Shown here in pieces: positions 16,290 to 26,208 of a DNA stretch of 64,000 nt. A program made the position numbers and the translations under genes. Where the stretch lies: positions 806,001 through 870,000 of the forward strand of contig NZ_CP022579.1 of NCBI RefSeq assembly GCF_008274805.1. The letters run 5' to 3'. The notes beneath the pieces are model-generated. The model was not told the origin of the DNA, made no database searches, and saw nothing but the letters and a program-made list of their open reading frames with translations. The number at the start of each line of letters is the position of its first letter. The first letter of the stretch is position 1. This DNA comes from Oryzomicrobium terrae (GTDB lineage: Bacteria; Pseudomonadota; Gammaproteobacteria; Burkholderiales; Rhodocyclaceae).

Positions 16290-17600
16290 TTAGTGGAACT
16301 GTTCTTCTTCGGTGGAACCGGTCAGGGCCTTCACGGAGGAAGAGCCACCCTGGATCACGGTGGTCACGTCGTCGAAGTAGCCAGCGCCCACTTCCTGCTG
16401 GTGGGAAACGAAGGTGTAACCCTGTTCGCGAGCGGCGAATTCGGGCTCTTGAACCATTTCCACGTAGTGCTTCATGCCTTCGCCGCCAGCGTAGGCCTTG
16501 GCGAACTTGAAGGTGTTGTACCAATTGACGTGGATACCGGCCAGGGTGATGAACTGGTACTTGTAGCCCAGGGCGGACAGCTCGTCCTGGAACTTGGCGA
16601 TGGTCTTGTCGTCCAGGTTCTTCTTCCAGTTGAAGGAAGGCGAGCAGTTGTAGGACAGCAGCTTGCCCGGGCAGGCGGCATGCACGGCCTGGGCGAACTC
16701 GCGGGCAAAGCCCAGGTCCGGGGTACCGGTCTCACACCACACCAGGTCGGCGTAGGGGGCGTAGGCGACACCGCGGGAGATGGCCTGTTCCAGACCGTTC
16801 TTGACGCGGTAGAAGCCTTCCTGGGTGCGCTCACCGGTGCAGAAGGGCTTGTCGTTGGCGTCGTGGTCGGAGGTCAGCAGGTTGGCGGCCTCGGCATCGG
16901 TACGGGCCAGGATCAGGGTGGGGACACCCATCACGTCGGCGGCGAAACGAGCGGAGATCAGCTTTTCGATGGCTTCCTGGGTCGGCACGAGCACCTTGCC
17001 ACCCATGTGGCCGCACTTCTTCACGGCTGCCAGCTGGTCTTCGAAGTGCACACCGGCAGCACCGGCGGCGATCATGTTCTTCATCAGCTCGAAGGCGTTC
17101 AGCACGCCGCCGAAACCGGCTTCAGCGTCAGCCACGATCGGCAGGAAGTAGTCGATGAATTCCTTGGAACCCGGCTCGATACCGCGAGAGCACTGGATTT
17201 CGTCGGCACGCTTGAAGGTGTTGTTGATGCGACGAACCATGGTGGGGACAGAGTCGTAGGCGTACAGCGACTGGTCCGGGTACATGGTTTCGGAGGTGTT
17301 GCCGTCGGCGGCAACCTGCCAGCCGGACAGATACACGGCTTCCAGGCCAGCCTTGGCCTGTTGCATGGCTTGGCCGGCGGTGATGGCGCCGAACGCGTTC
17401 ACGTAGCCCTTCTTGGCACCGCCGTTGACCTTTTCCCACAGCTTTTCAGCACCGCGCTTTGCCAGGGTGTATTCGATTTGCAGGGAACCGCGCAGGCGCA
17501 CCACGTCGGCAGCGCTGTAACCACGCTTGATGCCCTTCCAACGGGGGTTTTCGGCCCATTCCTTGGCCAGCTTTTGAGCTTCGAGTTCGCGAGACGACAT
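16290..17600 (-). CDS. aceA: Isocitrate lyase
   Basis: Splits isocitrate into succinate and glyoxylate, the entry step of the glyoxylate shunt used on acetate and fatty acids. The 436-aa protein carries the active-site segment KKCGHMGGK (Cys near residue 194), [18 protein letters not shown] and [10 protein letters not shown], all standard for the short bacterial type. ATG 17598-17600 is preceded by AGAGGAA. The upstream region has a good promoter (TTGTTG, 17 bases, TATACT) overlapped by the palindrome TTGCGAAGCAA. The divergent neighbour is a chemoreceptor gene. Confidence 0.97.
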   Translation of the reverse strand: MSSRELEAQKLAKEWAENPRWKGIKRGYSAADVVRLRGSLQIEYTLAKRGAEKLWEKVNGGAKKGYVNAFGAITAGQAMQQAKAGLEAVYLSGWQVAADGNTSETMYPDQSLYAYDSVPTMVRRINNTFKRADEIQCSRGIEPGSKEFIDYFLPIVADAEAGFGGVLNAFELMKNMIAAGAAGVHFEDQLAAVKKCGHMGGKVLVPTQEAIEKLISARFAADVMGVPTLILARTDAEAANLLTSDHDANDKPFCTGERTQEGFYRVKNGLEQAISRGVAYAPYADLVWCETGTPDLGFAREFAQAVHAACPGKLLSYNCSPSFNWKKNLDDKTIAKFQDELSALGYKYQFITLAGIHVNWYNTFKFAKAYAGGEGMKHYVEMVQEPEFAAREQGYTFVSHQQEVGAGYFDDVTTVIQGGSSSVKALTGSTEEEQFH

Positions 17601-17714
17601 GGAGATTCCTCTTCGGGTCAAAACGTGTTTCGGAAGGTGTGGGGTTTCATCGGGAAACCACCTTGGCGCCTTCGATCATGTGTCAGACACAAAACCGTGG
17701 CGACATGGGAGGGG

Positions 17715-17743
17715 AGTATAGGCCTCGTTTTGCGAAGCAACAA
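17715..17743 (-). promoter_or_regulatory. aceA promoter with overlapping palindrome
   Basis: On the minus strand -35 TTGTTG (17743-17738), a 17-base spacer and -10 TATACT (17720-17715) are well placed and give a leader of about 108 nt. The inverted repeat TTGC-TTC-GCAA (17740-17730) overlaps the -35 and spacer, a position suited to repression. It resembles the TTTGCAAA-type sites of RamB/ScfR-family regulators of acetate and short-chain acid metabolism; that link is inference. Confidence 0.6.
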
Positions 17744-17811
17744 TGGTTTTTCGAAAGTTGCGTGTAAATTTAAAACAACAAAAAATCAATGTGTTGTGCG
17801 TTTTAAACCGG

Positions 17812-17877
17812 ATTGCGAAACGCGTTTCACGAGTGCGAAACGGGGGGTTTTGCTGCTTCGCACAACACTCTTATATA
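17812..17877 (+). promoter_or_regulatory. Putative chemoreceptor promoter and repeated TTGCGAA-like sites
   Basis: TTGCTG (17850-17855), a 16-base spacer and TATATA (17872-17877) form a plausible plus-strand promoter. Nearby are ATTGCGAAACG with the perfect palindrome GAAACGCGTTTC (17817-17828), GTGCGAAAC (17833-17841) and CTTCGCAC (17856-17863) within the spacer. These echo the palindrome at the aceA promoter. Together with that promoter they make up most of the 472-base gap 17601-18072, which holds no gene. Confidence 0.4.
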
Positions 17878-18072
17878 AGACAACTGATATTAAACATGTT
17901 TTTTCTTGTTGCGACGCACCATATACCCTCGTCATCCAAGTGCTGGCAAGGCTTTGCAACGGATTTCTCATTTATTAAATCGAGTTGCTAGAATCCCCGG
18001 CACGATATGCCGTACGTGATGCCCGAGCAGCCAAAGAGTGGGCCCCGATGTCCACCAACCCTTGGAGGAGAG

Positions 18073-19869
18073 ATGAAAACGTTCTGGCAACTGTATGACT
18101 GGGTCGAGCGAACCTTCTGGAATACGCTGACCAAAAAGCTGATGAGCTTCTTGTTGCTGTTCCTGCTCAATCTCTTCTATCTGGGGGTCTATCTTTATCA
18201 GCAGCACGCGGTGGAGGCGGCGCTGCAGTCCGCAGCTGTGGCGCCCGAGGTGCTGCGGGGCGTATCGGCGGCCTTCGACCAGGGCTGGTGGGTGATGTTG
18301 GCGGTAACGGCGGTGGCGCTGGTCTGGAACGTGCTGCAGATTGCTTATCTGCGCTACCTGATCGTGCGTCCGATTCGCACCACGACCCAGATCTTTGATG
18401 AGATCGGGCGTGGCGAAGGGGATTTTTCCCGGGATCTGCCGGTAACCACCCACGACGAATTGCGCGAGCTGTCGGAGAGCTACAACCGCTTTGCCGACAA
18501 GATGCGGCAGATCATCAGCGAAGTGCGCAAGATGAGCGTCAATATCGCCCGGGAGGCGGTGGTGGTGCGCAAGAGCATGGGGGAAACCGCCCAGGGCGCC
18601 GTTCGCCAGGGCGAGATCACCGAGCAGGTGTTCGATTCGAGCAGCGAGGCGATCCGGGCGATCCAGGAGGTGACGGCCTCGGCGGAATTGATCTCGCGCT
18701 CCACCGACACCAACTTGCAGAGTGCCCGGGGGTCCCTGGGGGAGATGCTGGAGATCGTCGGCAAGGTGCAGGGCGTGAGCGACAAGCTAATGCGCTTCAA
18801 CGACACCGTGGGCAATCTCAGCCAGCGCTCCGACAGCATTCGCCAGATCGCCGCGCTGATCAAGGAGATCGCCGATCAGACCAACCTGCTGGCGCTCAAC
18901 GCCGCCATCGAGGCCGCCCGGGCCGGGGAAGCCGGGCGTGGCTTTGCCGTGGTGGCCGATGAAGTGCGCAAACTGGCTGAGCGGGTCAATGTGGCGACCC
19001 AGGAAATCACCCAGAACATCAACGACATGATCGGCCTGGTCAAGGAAACCCAGGTCGAAAACGAAGTCATCAACAGCGATATCGGCCAGACCCGGGCCGT
19101 GGTGGAGCGCTCGTCGGAGCAGTTCCGCGGCATGGTGCAGGATTTCGAGCACACCAGTGACCAGCTCAACCAGATCGCCGCGGCCATGGAGCAGCTCTCG
19201 GCGACCAATGCCCAGGTGCATGGCAATGTCACCCAGATTCATACCCTGTCCGCCGATGTTTCGCGCCACATGAGCGACTCCGAACGCTCCGCGGTGGAGT
19301 TGATGCAAGCCACCGAAGGGGTGCAGGAACTGGTCTCCCGCTTCAAGATCGGCCGCGGCACTTTCGACTACAACGTCGAGCAGGTGCGGGCCTTCCGCGA
19401 CCGCATCCAGGCAGCTCTGGAGGCGATGCGTCAGCGTGGCATCGATGTTTTCGATCGAAACTACCGGGCCGTGGCCGGCACCAATCCGCAGAAATACCGG
19501 GTCGCATACGACGAGGATTTCATGCGCGATTGCCAGGGGTTGCTCGATGACGCACTGGCGAACATCAAGGGCGGGGCCTTTGCCGTGGCGGTGGACACGA
19601 ACGGCTACCTTACCGCGCACAACGCCAAGTTCTCCAACCCCCTGACCGGCGATTATCAGACCGACCTGGTGGGCAACCGCACCCGGCGCAAATTCGAATC
19701 GCCCACCGAACTGCGGGCGGCGCGCAACACCAATCCGATGCTGCTGCAGACCTATATCCGCGATACGGGCGAACTGCTGTGCGATATTGCCATGCCGGTG
19801 ATGGTCGATGGCCGGCACTGGGGCAACGTGCGCGTCGGCTGTAACAGCAACGTACTGCTCGACGCTTGA
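18073..19869 (+). CDS. Methyl-accepting chemotaxis protein with C-terminal sensor-like domain
   Basis: A 598-aa chemoreceptor. Two membrane helices (about 20-42 and 75-100) enclose only about 35 periplasmic residues, too few for a ligand domain. A HAMP segment, then the MA signalling domain with the conserved hairpin tip around [20 protein letters not shown], follow. After the signalling helices the last 140 residues form a separate domain with [23 protein letters not shown] and [10 protein letters not shown]. Such C-terminal PAS/Cache-like extensions are known in some proteobacterial receptors. ATG 18073 has a strong GGAGGAG at 18064-18070. It is divergent from aceA. Confidence 0.92.
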   Translation: MKTFWQLYDWVERTFWNTLTKKLMSFLLLFLLNLFYLGVYLYQQHAVEAALQSAAVAPEVLRGVSAAFDQGWWVMLAVTAVALVWNVLQIAYLRYLIVRPIRTTTQIFDEIGRGEGDFSRDLPVTTHDELRELSESYNRFADKMRQIISEVRKMSVNIAREAVVVRKSMGETAQGAVRQGEITEQVFDSSSEAIRAIQEVTASAELISRSTDTNLQSARGSLGEMLEIVGKVQGVSDKLMRFNDTVGNLSQRSDSIRQIAALIKEIADQTNLLALNAAIEAARAGEAGRGFAVVADEVRKLAERVNVATQEITQNINDMIGLVKETQVENEVINSDIGQTRAVVERSSEQFRGMVQDFEHTSDQLNQIAAAMEQLSATNAQVHGNVTQIHTLSADVSRHMSDSERSAVELMQATEGVQELVSRFKIGRGTFDYNVEQVRAFRDRIQAALEAMRQRGIDVFDRNYRAVAGTNPQKYRVAYDEDFMRDCQGLLDDALANIKGGAFAVAVDTNGYLTAHNAKFSNPLTGDYQTDLVGNRTRRKFESPTELRAARNTNPMLLQTYIRDTGELLCDIAMPVMVDGRHWGNVRVGCNSNVLLDA

Positions 19870-19877
19870 GGGACAGG

Positions 19878-19905
19878 CTCGGGGCCGGCGTGTCCGGCGC
19901 CCGAG
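19878..19905. terminator. Hairpin between convergent chemoreceptor and rraA genes
   Basis: CTCGGG+GCCGG pairs with CCGGC+CCCGAG across a CGTGT loop, with one bulged G. There is no T-run on either side, so it may assist rather than cause termination. Confidence 0.4.
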
Positions 19906-19917
19906 TCTGCGCAGTGA

Positions 19918-20409
19918 TTAGGCCAGGGGCTTGGCTGCCACCACGATGCCGTCCTGATCGGCGTAGAGCCATTGGCCAGGGACGAAGGTCACCCCGCCAA
20001 AGGTGACCGGCTGATTCCGGTCGCCGGCGCCTTTCTTGACGCTCTTTTTCGGGTGGGTGTTGAGGGCGCGCAGCCCCAGGTCCATGGCGGCCATGTCCGG
20101 CGTGTCGCGAATGCAGCCATAGACGACGATCCCGGCCCAGCCGTTCTTCACCGCCAGGGCGGCCAGCTGGTCGCCCACCAGGGCGCAGCGCAGGCTGCCG
20201 CCGCCATCGACCACCAATACCTTGCCTTGGCCGTCTTCGCCAAGCGCTTCGCGCACCAGGGAGTTGTCCTCGAACAGTTTCAGGGTGGCGATCTGGCCGG
20301 CAAAGGCGGGGCGTCCGCCGTAAGTGCGGAACAGCGGGTCGACGACGCGCAATTCGGCACTGGCATCGTTTTCGAAATCGTCACACAGGTCAGGGGTCTT
20401 GAAGCTCAC
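19918..20409 (-). CDS. rraA: RraA-family protein (RNase E activity regulator / HMG aldolase-like)
   Basis: A 163-aa RraA-like protein, the same length as E. coli RraA (161 aa). The conserved core VVDGGGSLRCALVGDQLAALA and GIVVYGCIRD is present. RraA binds and inhibits RNase E; close homologues in other bacteria are 4-hydroxy-4-methyl-2-oxoglutarate aldolases whose metal site uses the same GD-x-A and R-D residues. Which activity applies here cannot be settled from sequence. It is convergent with the chemoreceptor. Confidence 0.85.
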   Translation of the reverse strand: MSFKTPDLCDDFENDASAELRVVDPLFRTYGGRPAFAGQIATLKLFEDNSLVREALGEDGQGKVLVVDGGGSLRCALVGDQLAALAVKNGWAGIVVYGCIRDTPDMAAMDLGLRALNTHPKKSVKKGAGDRNQPVTFGGVTFVPGQWLYADQDGIVVAAKPLA

Positions 20410-20481
20410 GGTGTCTCCTCAGGCAGAGCGGAACAATGACTGGTGCATCGGGCGGCTAGTGTAGGGGCGGCGCCATGAAAT

Positions 20482-20512
20482 AAAAAGGCCGCGCCGAAAA
20501 ACTGGCGCGGCC
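20482..20512 (-). terminator. Terminator of the clpS-clpA operon
   Basis: On the minus strand a 9-bp stem GGCCGCGCC (20512-20504 with 20495-20487) is followed by T5AT3. Confidence 0.9.
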
Positions 20513-20541
20513 CGGGAAGAGGCTGAATGGGGTAGAGAGGA

Positions 20542-22812
<2,271 letters not shown>

Positions 22813-23127
22813 TTAGTTTTCCTCCATGATGCAGGCCAGCGGGTGCTGGTGCTGACGGGCGAATGACGTGACTTGTTCCACTTTGGTCGCCGCGATGTCC
22901 CGCGGGTAAACCCCGCAGACACCCCGTCCGTCGTTATGAACTTGGAGCATGATTCGGGTCGCTTGTTCTCGGTTGAGCGAAAAAAAACGCTCGAGAACCT
23001 CCACCACGAAATCCATTGGCGTGAAGTCGTCGTTGAGGATAACTACTTTATAGAGAGGGGGGGGCGATACGCGGGTTTTGACCGCTTCGAGGGATTCGCC
23101 GCCGGAAGTGCGTGTACGTGTTGCCAT
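22813..23127 (-). CDS. clpS: ATP-dependent Clp protease adaptor ClpS
   Basis: The N-end-rule adaptor that delivers substrates to ClpAP. The 104-aa protein contains the ClpS core [17 protein letters not shown], then RATRIM-like and [22 protein letters not shown] 23125-23127 gives the usual family length. No strong ribosome site precedes it; further upstream only a TTG would be available. It is divergent from the cold-shock gene across 260 bases. Confidence 0.95.
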   Translation of the reverse strand: MATRTRTSGGESLEAVKTRVSPPPLYKVVILNDDFTPMDFVVEVLERFFSLNREQATRIMLQVHNDGRGVCGVYPRDIAATKVEQVTSFARQHQHPLACIMEEN

Positions 23128-23271
23128 GCAATGGATTCTAAGCGTTCGCAACGATTCTGCAACGTCGCGGAATAAGCACCAAACAGGGGTTCAAAAAATG
23201 CTTGACGGATAGCGAGAAACCATCGTAAAAAAGCGGTGATGTTCGATTCTGCGGGTCCCGGGGGGCTTTTT

Positions 23272-23277
23272 TACAAT
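23272..23277 (+). promoter_or_regulatory. Putative -10 element of the cold-shock gene
   Basis: TACAAT (five of six consensus bases) lies 110 bases before the start codon. No clear -35 stands 16-18 bases upstream. It would give a 5' leader of about 105 nt, and long structured leaders are usual for cspA-type mRNAs. Confidence 0.35.
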
Positions 23278-23387
23278 CCTCGTTCCGCGCCGACAGCGCC
23301 CACCGCTGACGTGAATCAGACATTATGTGGGCACGCGGGGATATAACCCGGGGCTTTTGAGATTTAAGTAGAAAGGAAGTAGTAGAC

Positions 23388-23591
23388 ATGGCAACTGGTA
23401 CCGTTAAATGGTTCAACGATGCTAAGGGCTTCGGCTTCATCACCCCGGACGACGGCGGTGAAGATCTGTTTGCCCACTTCTCGGCGATCACGATGAACGG
23501 TTTCAAGACGCTGAAGGAGGGGGAGAAGGTGTCCTTCGATGTGACCCAAGGTCCGAAGGGCAAGCAAGCGTCGAACATCCAGCGCGCCTAA
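23388..23591 (+). CDS. Cold-shock domain protein (CspA family)
   Basis: A 67-aa single cold-shock domain with both nucleic-acid-binding motifs: KGFGFITP (RNP1) and DLFAHFS (RNP2 region). It acts as an RNA chaperone. AAGGAAG at 23373-23379 is the ribosome site. A strong terminator follows directly, so it is a monocistronic message. Confidence 0.96.
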   Translation: MATGTVKWFNDAKGFGFITPDDGGEDLFAHFSAITMNGFKTLKEGEKVSFDVTQGPKGKQASNIQRA

Positions 23592-23613
23592 GTTTTTAGG
23601 CGAGCAGGAATGC

Positions 23614-23648
23614 AAAAGCCCGCCAGTCGGCAAGACTGGCGGGCTTTT
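23614..23648. terminator. Strong terminator after the cold-shock gene
   Basis: A perfect 15-bp stem (23614-23628 with 23634-23648), loop GGCAA, with A4 on the left arm and T4 on the right. It can serve both the cold-shock gene and moaC, which converges on it. Confidence 0.93.
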
Positions 23649-23718
23649 GTTTTGGCGGTTTGGCTATGCCCCCCGGGTAGGGCGCCGTACAGCGGGATTC
23701 AGGTTGCTTCGGGCCGAT

Positions 23719-24216
23719 TCAGGCTGTTTCCGCTTGCCAGTGGCCGGATTTCCCACCTTCCTTCTCCAGCAGCCGGACCGATTCGATCTCCATGCCCCGG
23801 TCGGCCGCCTTGCACATGTCGTAAATGGTGAGCAGGCCGACGCTGGCAGCCGTCAGCGCCTCCATTTCCACTCCGGTGCGGCCATGGCATTCGGCGGTGG
23901 CCGAGCAGGTAACCGTGTGGGCGCTTTCGTCCAGGCTGAATTCCACGGCGACCCGGGTGAGGGCGATCGGGTGGCACAGGGGGATCAGGTCGGCGGTGCG
24001 TTTGGCGCCTTGAATGGCGGCGATGCGGGCGATGCCCAGGACATCGCCTTTCTTGGCGTTGCCTTCGCGGATCAGGGCCAGGGTTTCAGGACGCATGCGG
24101 ATGCGCCCGACGGCGACGGCGCGGCGGGCAGTTTCCTGCTTGGCGCCGACGTCCACCATGTGGGCCTGGCCCTGGGGATCGAAGTGGGTGAGGGGGGAGG
24201 CGGGCGGATGGGCCAT
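23719..24216 (-). CDS. moaC: Cyclic pyranopterin monophosphate synthase MoaC
   Basis: Makes cyclic pyranopterin monophosphate from the MoaA product in molybdenum cofactor synthesis. The 165-aa protein shows [15 protein letters not shown], the [13 protein letters not shown] block, [12 protein letters not shown] and the active-site [15 protein letters not shown] with the catalytic Asp and Lys. No other moa genes are nearby. It is divergent from bepA; the gap of 96 bases must hold both promoters. Confidence 0.97.
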   Translation of the reverse strand: MAHPPASPLTHFDPQGQAHMVDVGAKQETARRAVAVGRIRMRPETLALIREGNAKKGDVLGIARIAAIQGAKRTADLIPLCHPIALTRVAVEFSLDESAHTVTCSATAECHGRTGVEMEALTAASVGLLTIYDMCKAADRGMEIESVRLLEKEGGKSGHWQAETA

Positions 24217-24298
24217 GAGTCAGATCGTCGCAAAGCACAGAGAAAAGGTTGGCTTTCCGCCTGTCAGGTGTTGGACAAGTCCGGAAAAAGCGTCGCTG

Positions 24299-24304
24299 AT
24301 ATTA
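24299..24304 (+). promoter_or_regulatory. bepA -10 element very close to the start codon
   Basis: TATTAT lies only eight bases before the bepA ATG, so transcription would begin at or within a base or two of the start codon. There is no Shine-Dalgarno sequence. A leaderless message is suggested. Confidence 0.4.
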
Positions 24305-24312
24305 TAGCGTCC

Positions 24313-25767
24313 ATGGTTCGAGCCCCCTTTTTCCGTCGCCCCTTGGCGGCGATCCTCGCGGTGCTGCTGGCCCTTGGGCCGGGCGGTTCCGTTTACGCCG
24401 AAGGTTTGCCCGATCTGGGCGATGCAGCCCAGTCCGACATTTCGCCCCTGGTGGAGAAAAAAGTCGGCGAGCAGATTTTCAACGATATCCGCCGCGACCC
24501 GGACTACCTCAACGACCCCGAGGTGACCGACTACCTGGAGCGGCTCGGCGGGCGCCTCACGGCGGCCAGCCCGGACCCGGCCTTCGGCTACACCTTCTTC
24601 GCCATCAAGGATCCGACGATCAACGCCTTTGCCACCTTCGGTGGCTACGTGGCGGTCAACACCGGGCTGCTGACGGCGGCTCAGACCGAATCCGAACTGG
24701 CCGGGGTGCTCGCCCACGAAATTTCCCACGTCACCCAGCATCACTTGGCCCGCGGCATCGCCAAGGAAAAGCAGAATTCGATCGCCGCCATGATCACCAT
24801 GGCCCTGGCCATGCTGGCGGCCCGCTCCAATTCCCAGGTGGCCGGGGCTGCCATGGCCTCGGCCCAGGCCGGGGCGATCCAGTCGTCCCTGGCCTTTTCC
24901 CGGGAGTTTGAGCGGGAGGCCGACCGCATCGGCTTCCAGACCCTGCAGAAGGCCGGTTTCGACCCCCACGGCATGGCCGACTTCTTTGCCCGGCTGCAAA
25001 AGGCCACACGCCTCTACGAGAACAACGCGCCGGTGTACCTGCGTACCCACCCCCTGACGGTGGAGCGGATTTCCGACATGCAGAACCGGGTGCAGAACGT
25101 GCCTTACCGGCAGGTGCCCGATACGGCGGATTTCCAGTTGGTGCGGGCCAAGCTGCGGGCCATGGAAGGGACGCCCAAGGAGGCCGTCGCCCACTTCGAG
25201 GAAGTGTTGCGCGAGCGCAAGTTCGTCAATGAAGCCTCGGCCCACCTGGGCTTGGCCCGGGCGGCGCTGCGCGCCAAGGACGTGGCCACGGCGGAGCGGG
25301 AGTTGCAGGTGTTGCGCCGGGCCAAGGTCAATTCGGCCCTGGTGGAAAGCCTCGCCGCGGAAACTCGCCTGGCCGCGGGGGATCTGGTTGGTGCCGAGGC
25401 CGCCTACCGGGATGGCTTGAAGCGCTTTCCCTTCGCCAAGGGGCTGATCTACGGCCTGGGCGACACGATTTTTGTCGCCGGCCGCTACACCGAAGCCGTG
25501 GCCTTTGCCGAAGCCCAGAGCCAGGCCTATCCCCAGGACCCGACCTTCTATCTGCTCCTGGCCAAGAGCCACGCCGCTCTGGGCCACCGCCTGCCCCAGC
25601 ACCGTGCCCTGGCGGAAGCCTATGCCTTGCAGGGGAAGACCGCCGAGGCGGTGGAGCAACTCAACCTGGCCCAGCGGGCCGGCGATGGCAACTTCTACGA
25701 ACAGTCGGTGGTCGATGCCCGCCTCAAGGCCTTGAAGGCCCGTCAGGCCGAGGAGCAGCGGCGCTGA
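24313..25767 (+). CDS. bepA: Periplasmic M48 metalloprotease/chaperone with TPR repeats (BepA-like)
   Basis: A 484-aa exported protease like E. coli BepA (487 aa), which assists LptD maturation and degrades misassembled outer-membrane proteins. It has a signal peptide ending near VYAEG (about 32), the M48 zinc motif HEISH (about residue 135) and the downstream EADRIG glutamate (about 200), then TPR helices over the C-terminal half. ATG 24313 gives a proper signal peptide; longer in-frame starts overlap moaC antisense and are rejected. It is followed by tusA in the same direction. Confidence 0.93.
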   Translation: MVRAPFFRRPLAAILAVLLALGPGGSVYAEGLPDLGDAAQSDISPLVEKKVGEQIFNDIRRDPDYLNDPEVTDYLERLGGRLTAASPDPAFGYTFFAIKDPTINAFATFGGYVAVNTGLLTAAQTESELAGVLAHEISHVTQHHLARGIAKEKQNSIAAMITMALAMLAARSNSQVAGAAMASAQAGAIQSSLAFSREFEREADRIGFQTLQKAGFDPHGMADFFARLQKATRLYENNAPVYLRTHPLTVERISDMQNRVQNVPYRQVPDTADFQLVRAKLRAMEGTPKEAVAHFEEVLRERKFVNEASAHLGLARAALRAKDVATAERELQVLRRAKVNSALVESLAAETRLAAGDLVGAEAAYRDGLKRFPFAKGLIYGLGDTIFVAGRYTEAVAFAEAQSQAYPQDPTFYLLLAKSHAALGHRLPQHRALAEAYALQGKTAEAVEQLNLAQRAGDGNFYEQSVVDARLKALKARQAEEQRR

Positions 25768-25925
25768 CCGCCTCCTGACGCTGGGCTCAGATACGTTAGA
25801 ATGCGTCGATGGTGGCGTGGCCTCGGTCGCGCCGCCGATATCGCCGATATCGCCGATTTTTCCGGGCGCTGTTCCGACACTTCCTGCCCCCACCTGCCGC
25901 CTTGGCCAATTACCCCAGCGACGCC

Positions 25926-26162
25926 ATGACTACTCCCGCCTTCGACCGCGAGCTCGACGTTAAGGGCCTCAACTGCCCGCTCCCCATCCTGCGCACCAAG
26001 AAAACCCTGGCGGAAATGAGCTCGGGCCAGGTGCTCAAGGTGCTCGCTACCGACCCGGGCTCGGTCAAGGATTTCCAGGCATTCGCCCGGCAGACCGGCA
26101 ACGAGCTGCTCGGTGCGAACGAAGACAGCCAGGTCTACGCCTTCTTCCTCAAGCGCAAGTAA
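25926..26162 (+). CDS. tusA: TusA-family sulfurtransferase
   Basis: A 78-aa sulfur carrier (E. coli TusA 81 aa). The Cys-Pro-x-Pro motif GLNCPLPILRTKKTL lies near residue 17 and carries the persulfide; MSSGQVLKVLATDPGSVKDF is the other family block. TusA passes sulfur to tRNA thiolation and other acceptors. ATG 25926 matches family length but has no ribosome site. A good -10 (TAGAAT, 25797-25802) sits seven bases before an in-frame ATG at 25809, which would add 39 arginine-rich residues. Confidence 0.9.
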   Translation: MTTPAFDRELDVKGLNCPLPILRTKKTLAEMSSGQVLKVLATDPGSVKDFQAFARQTGNELLGANEDSQVYAFFLKRK

Positions 26163-26208
26163 GCCCCACCGCGGGGCTTGCGGCCGTGCCTTCCGCCCCG
26201 CTTCGGCC

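Noticed and set aside
26113-26208. In-frame upstream start for the pabB-pabC fusion inside tusA
   Set aside because: The extra 32 residues are serine/arginine-rich and overlap the conserved end of tusA in another frame; GTG 26209 gives a normal PabB start.
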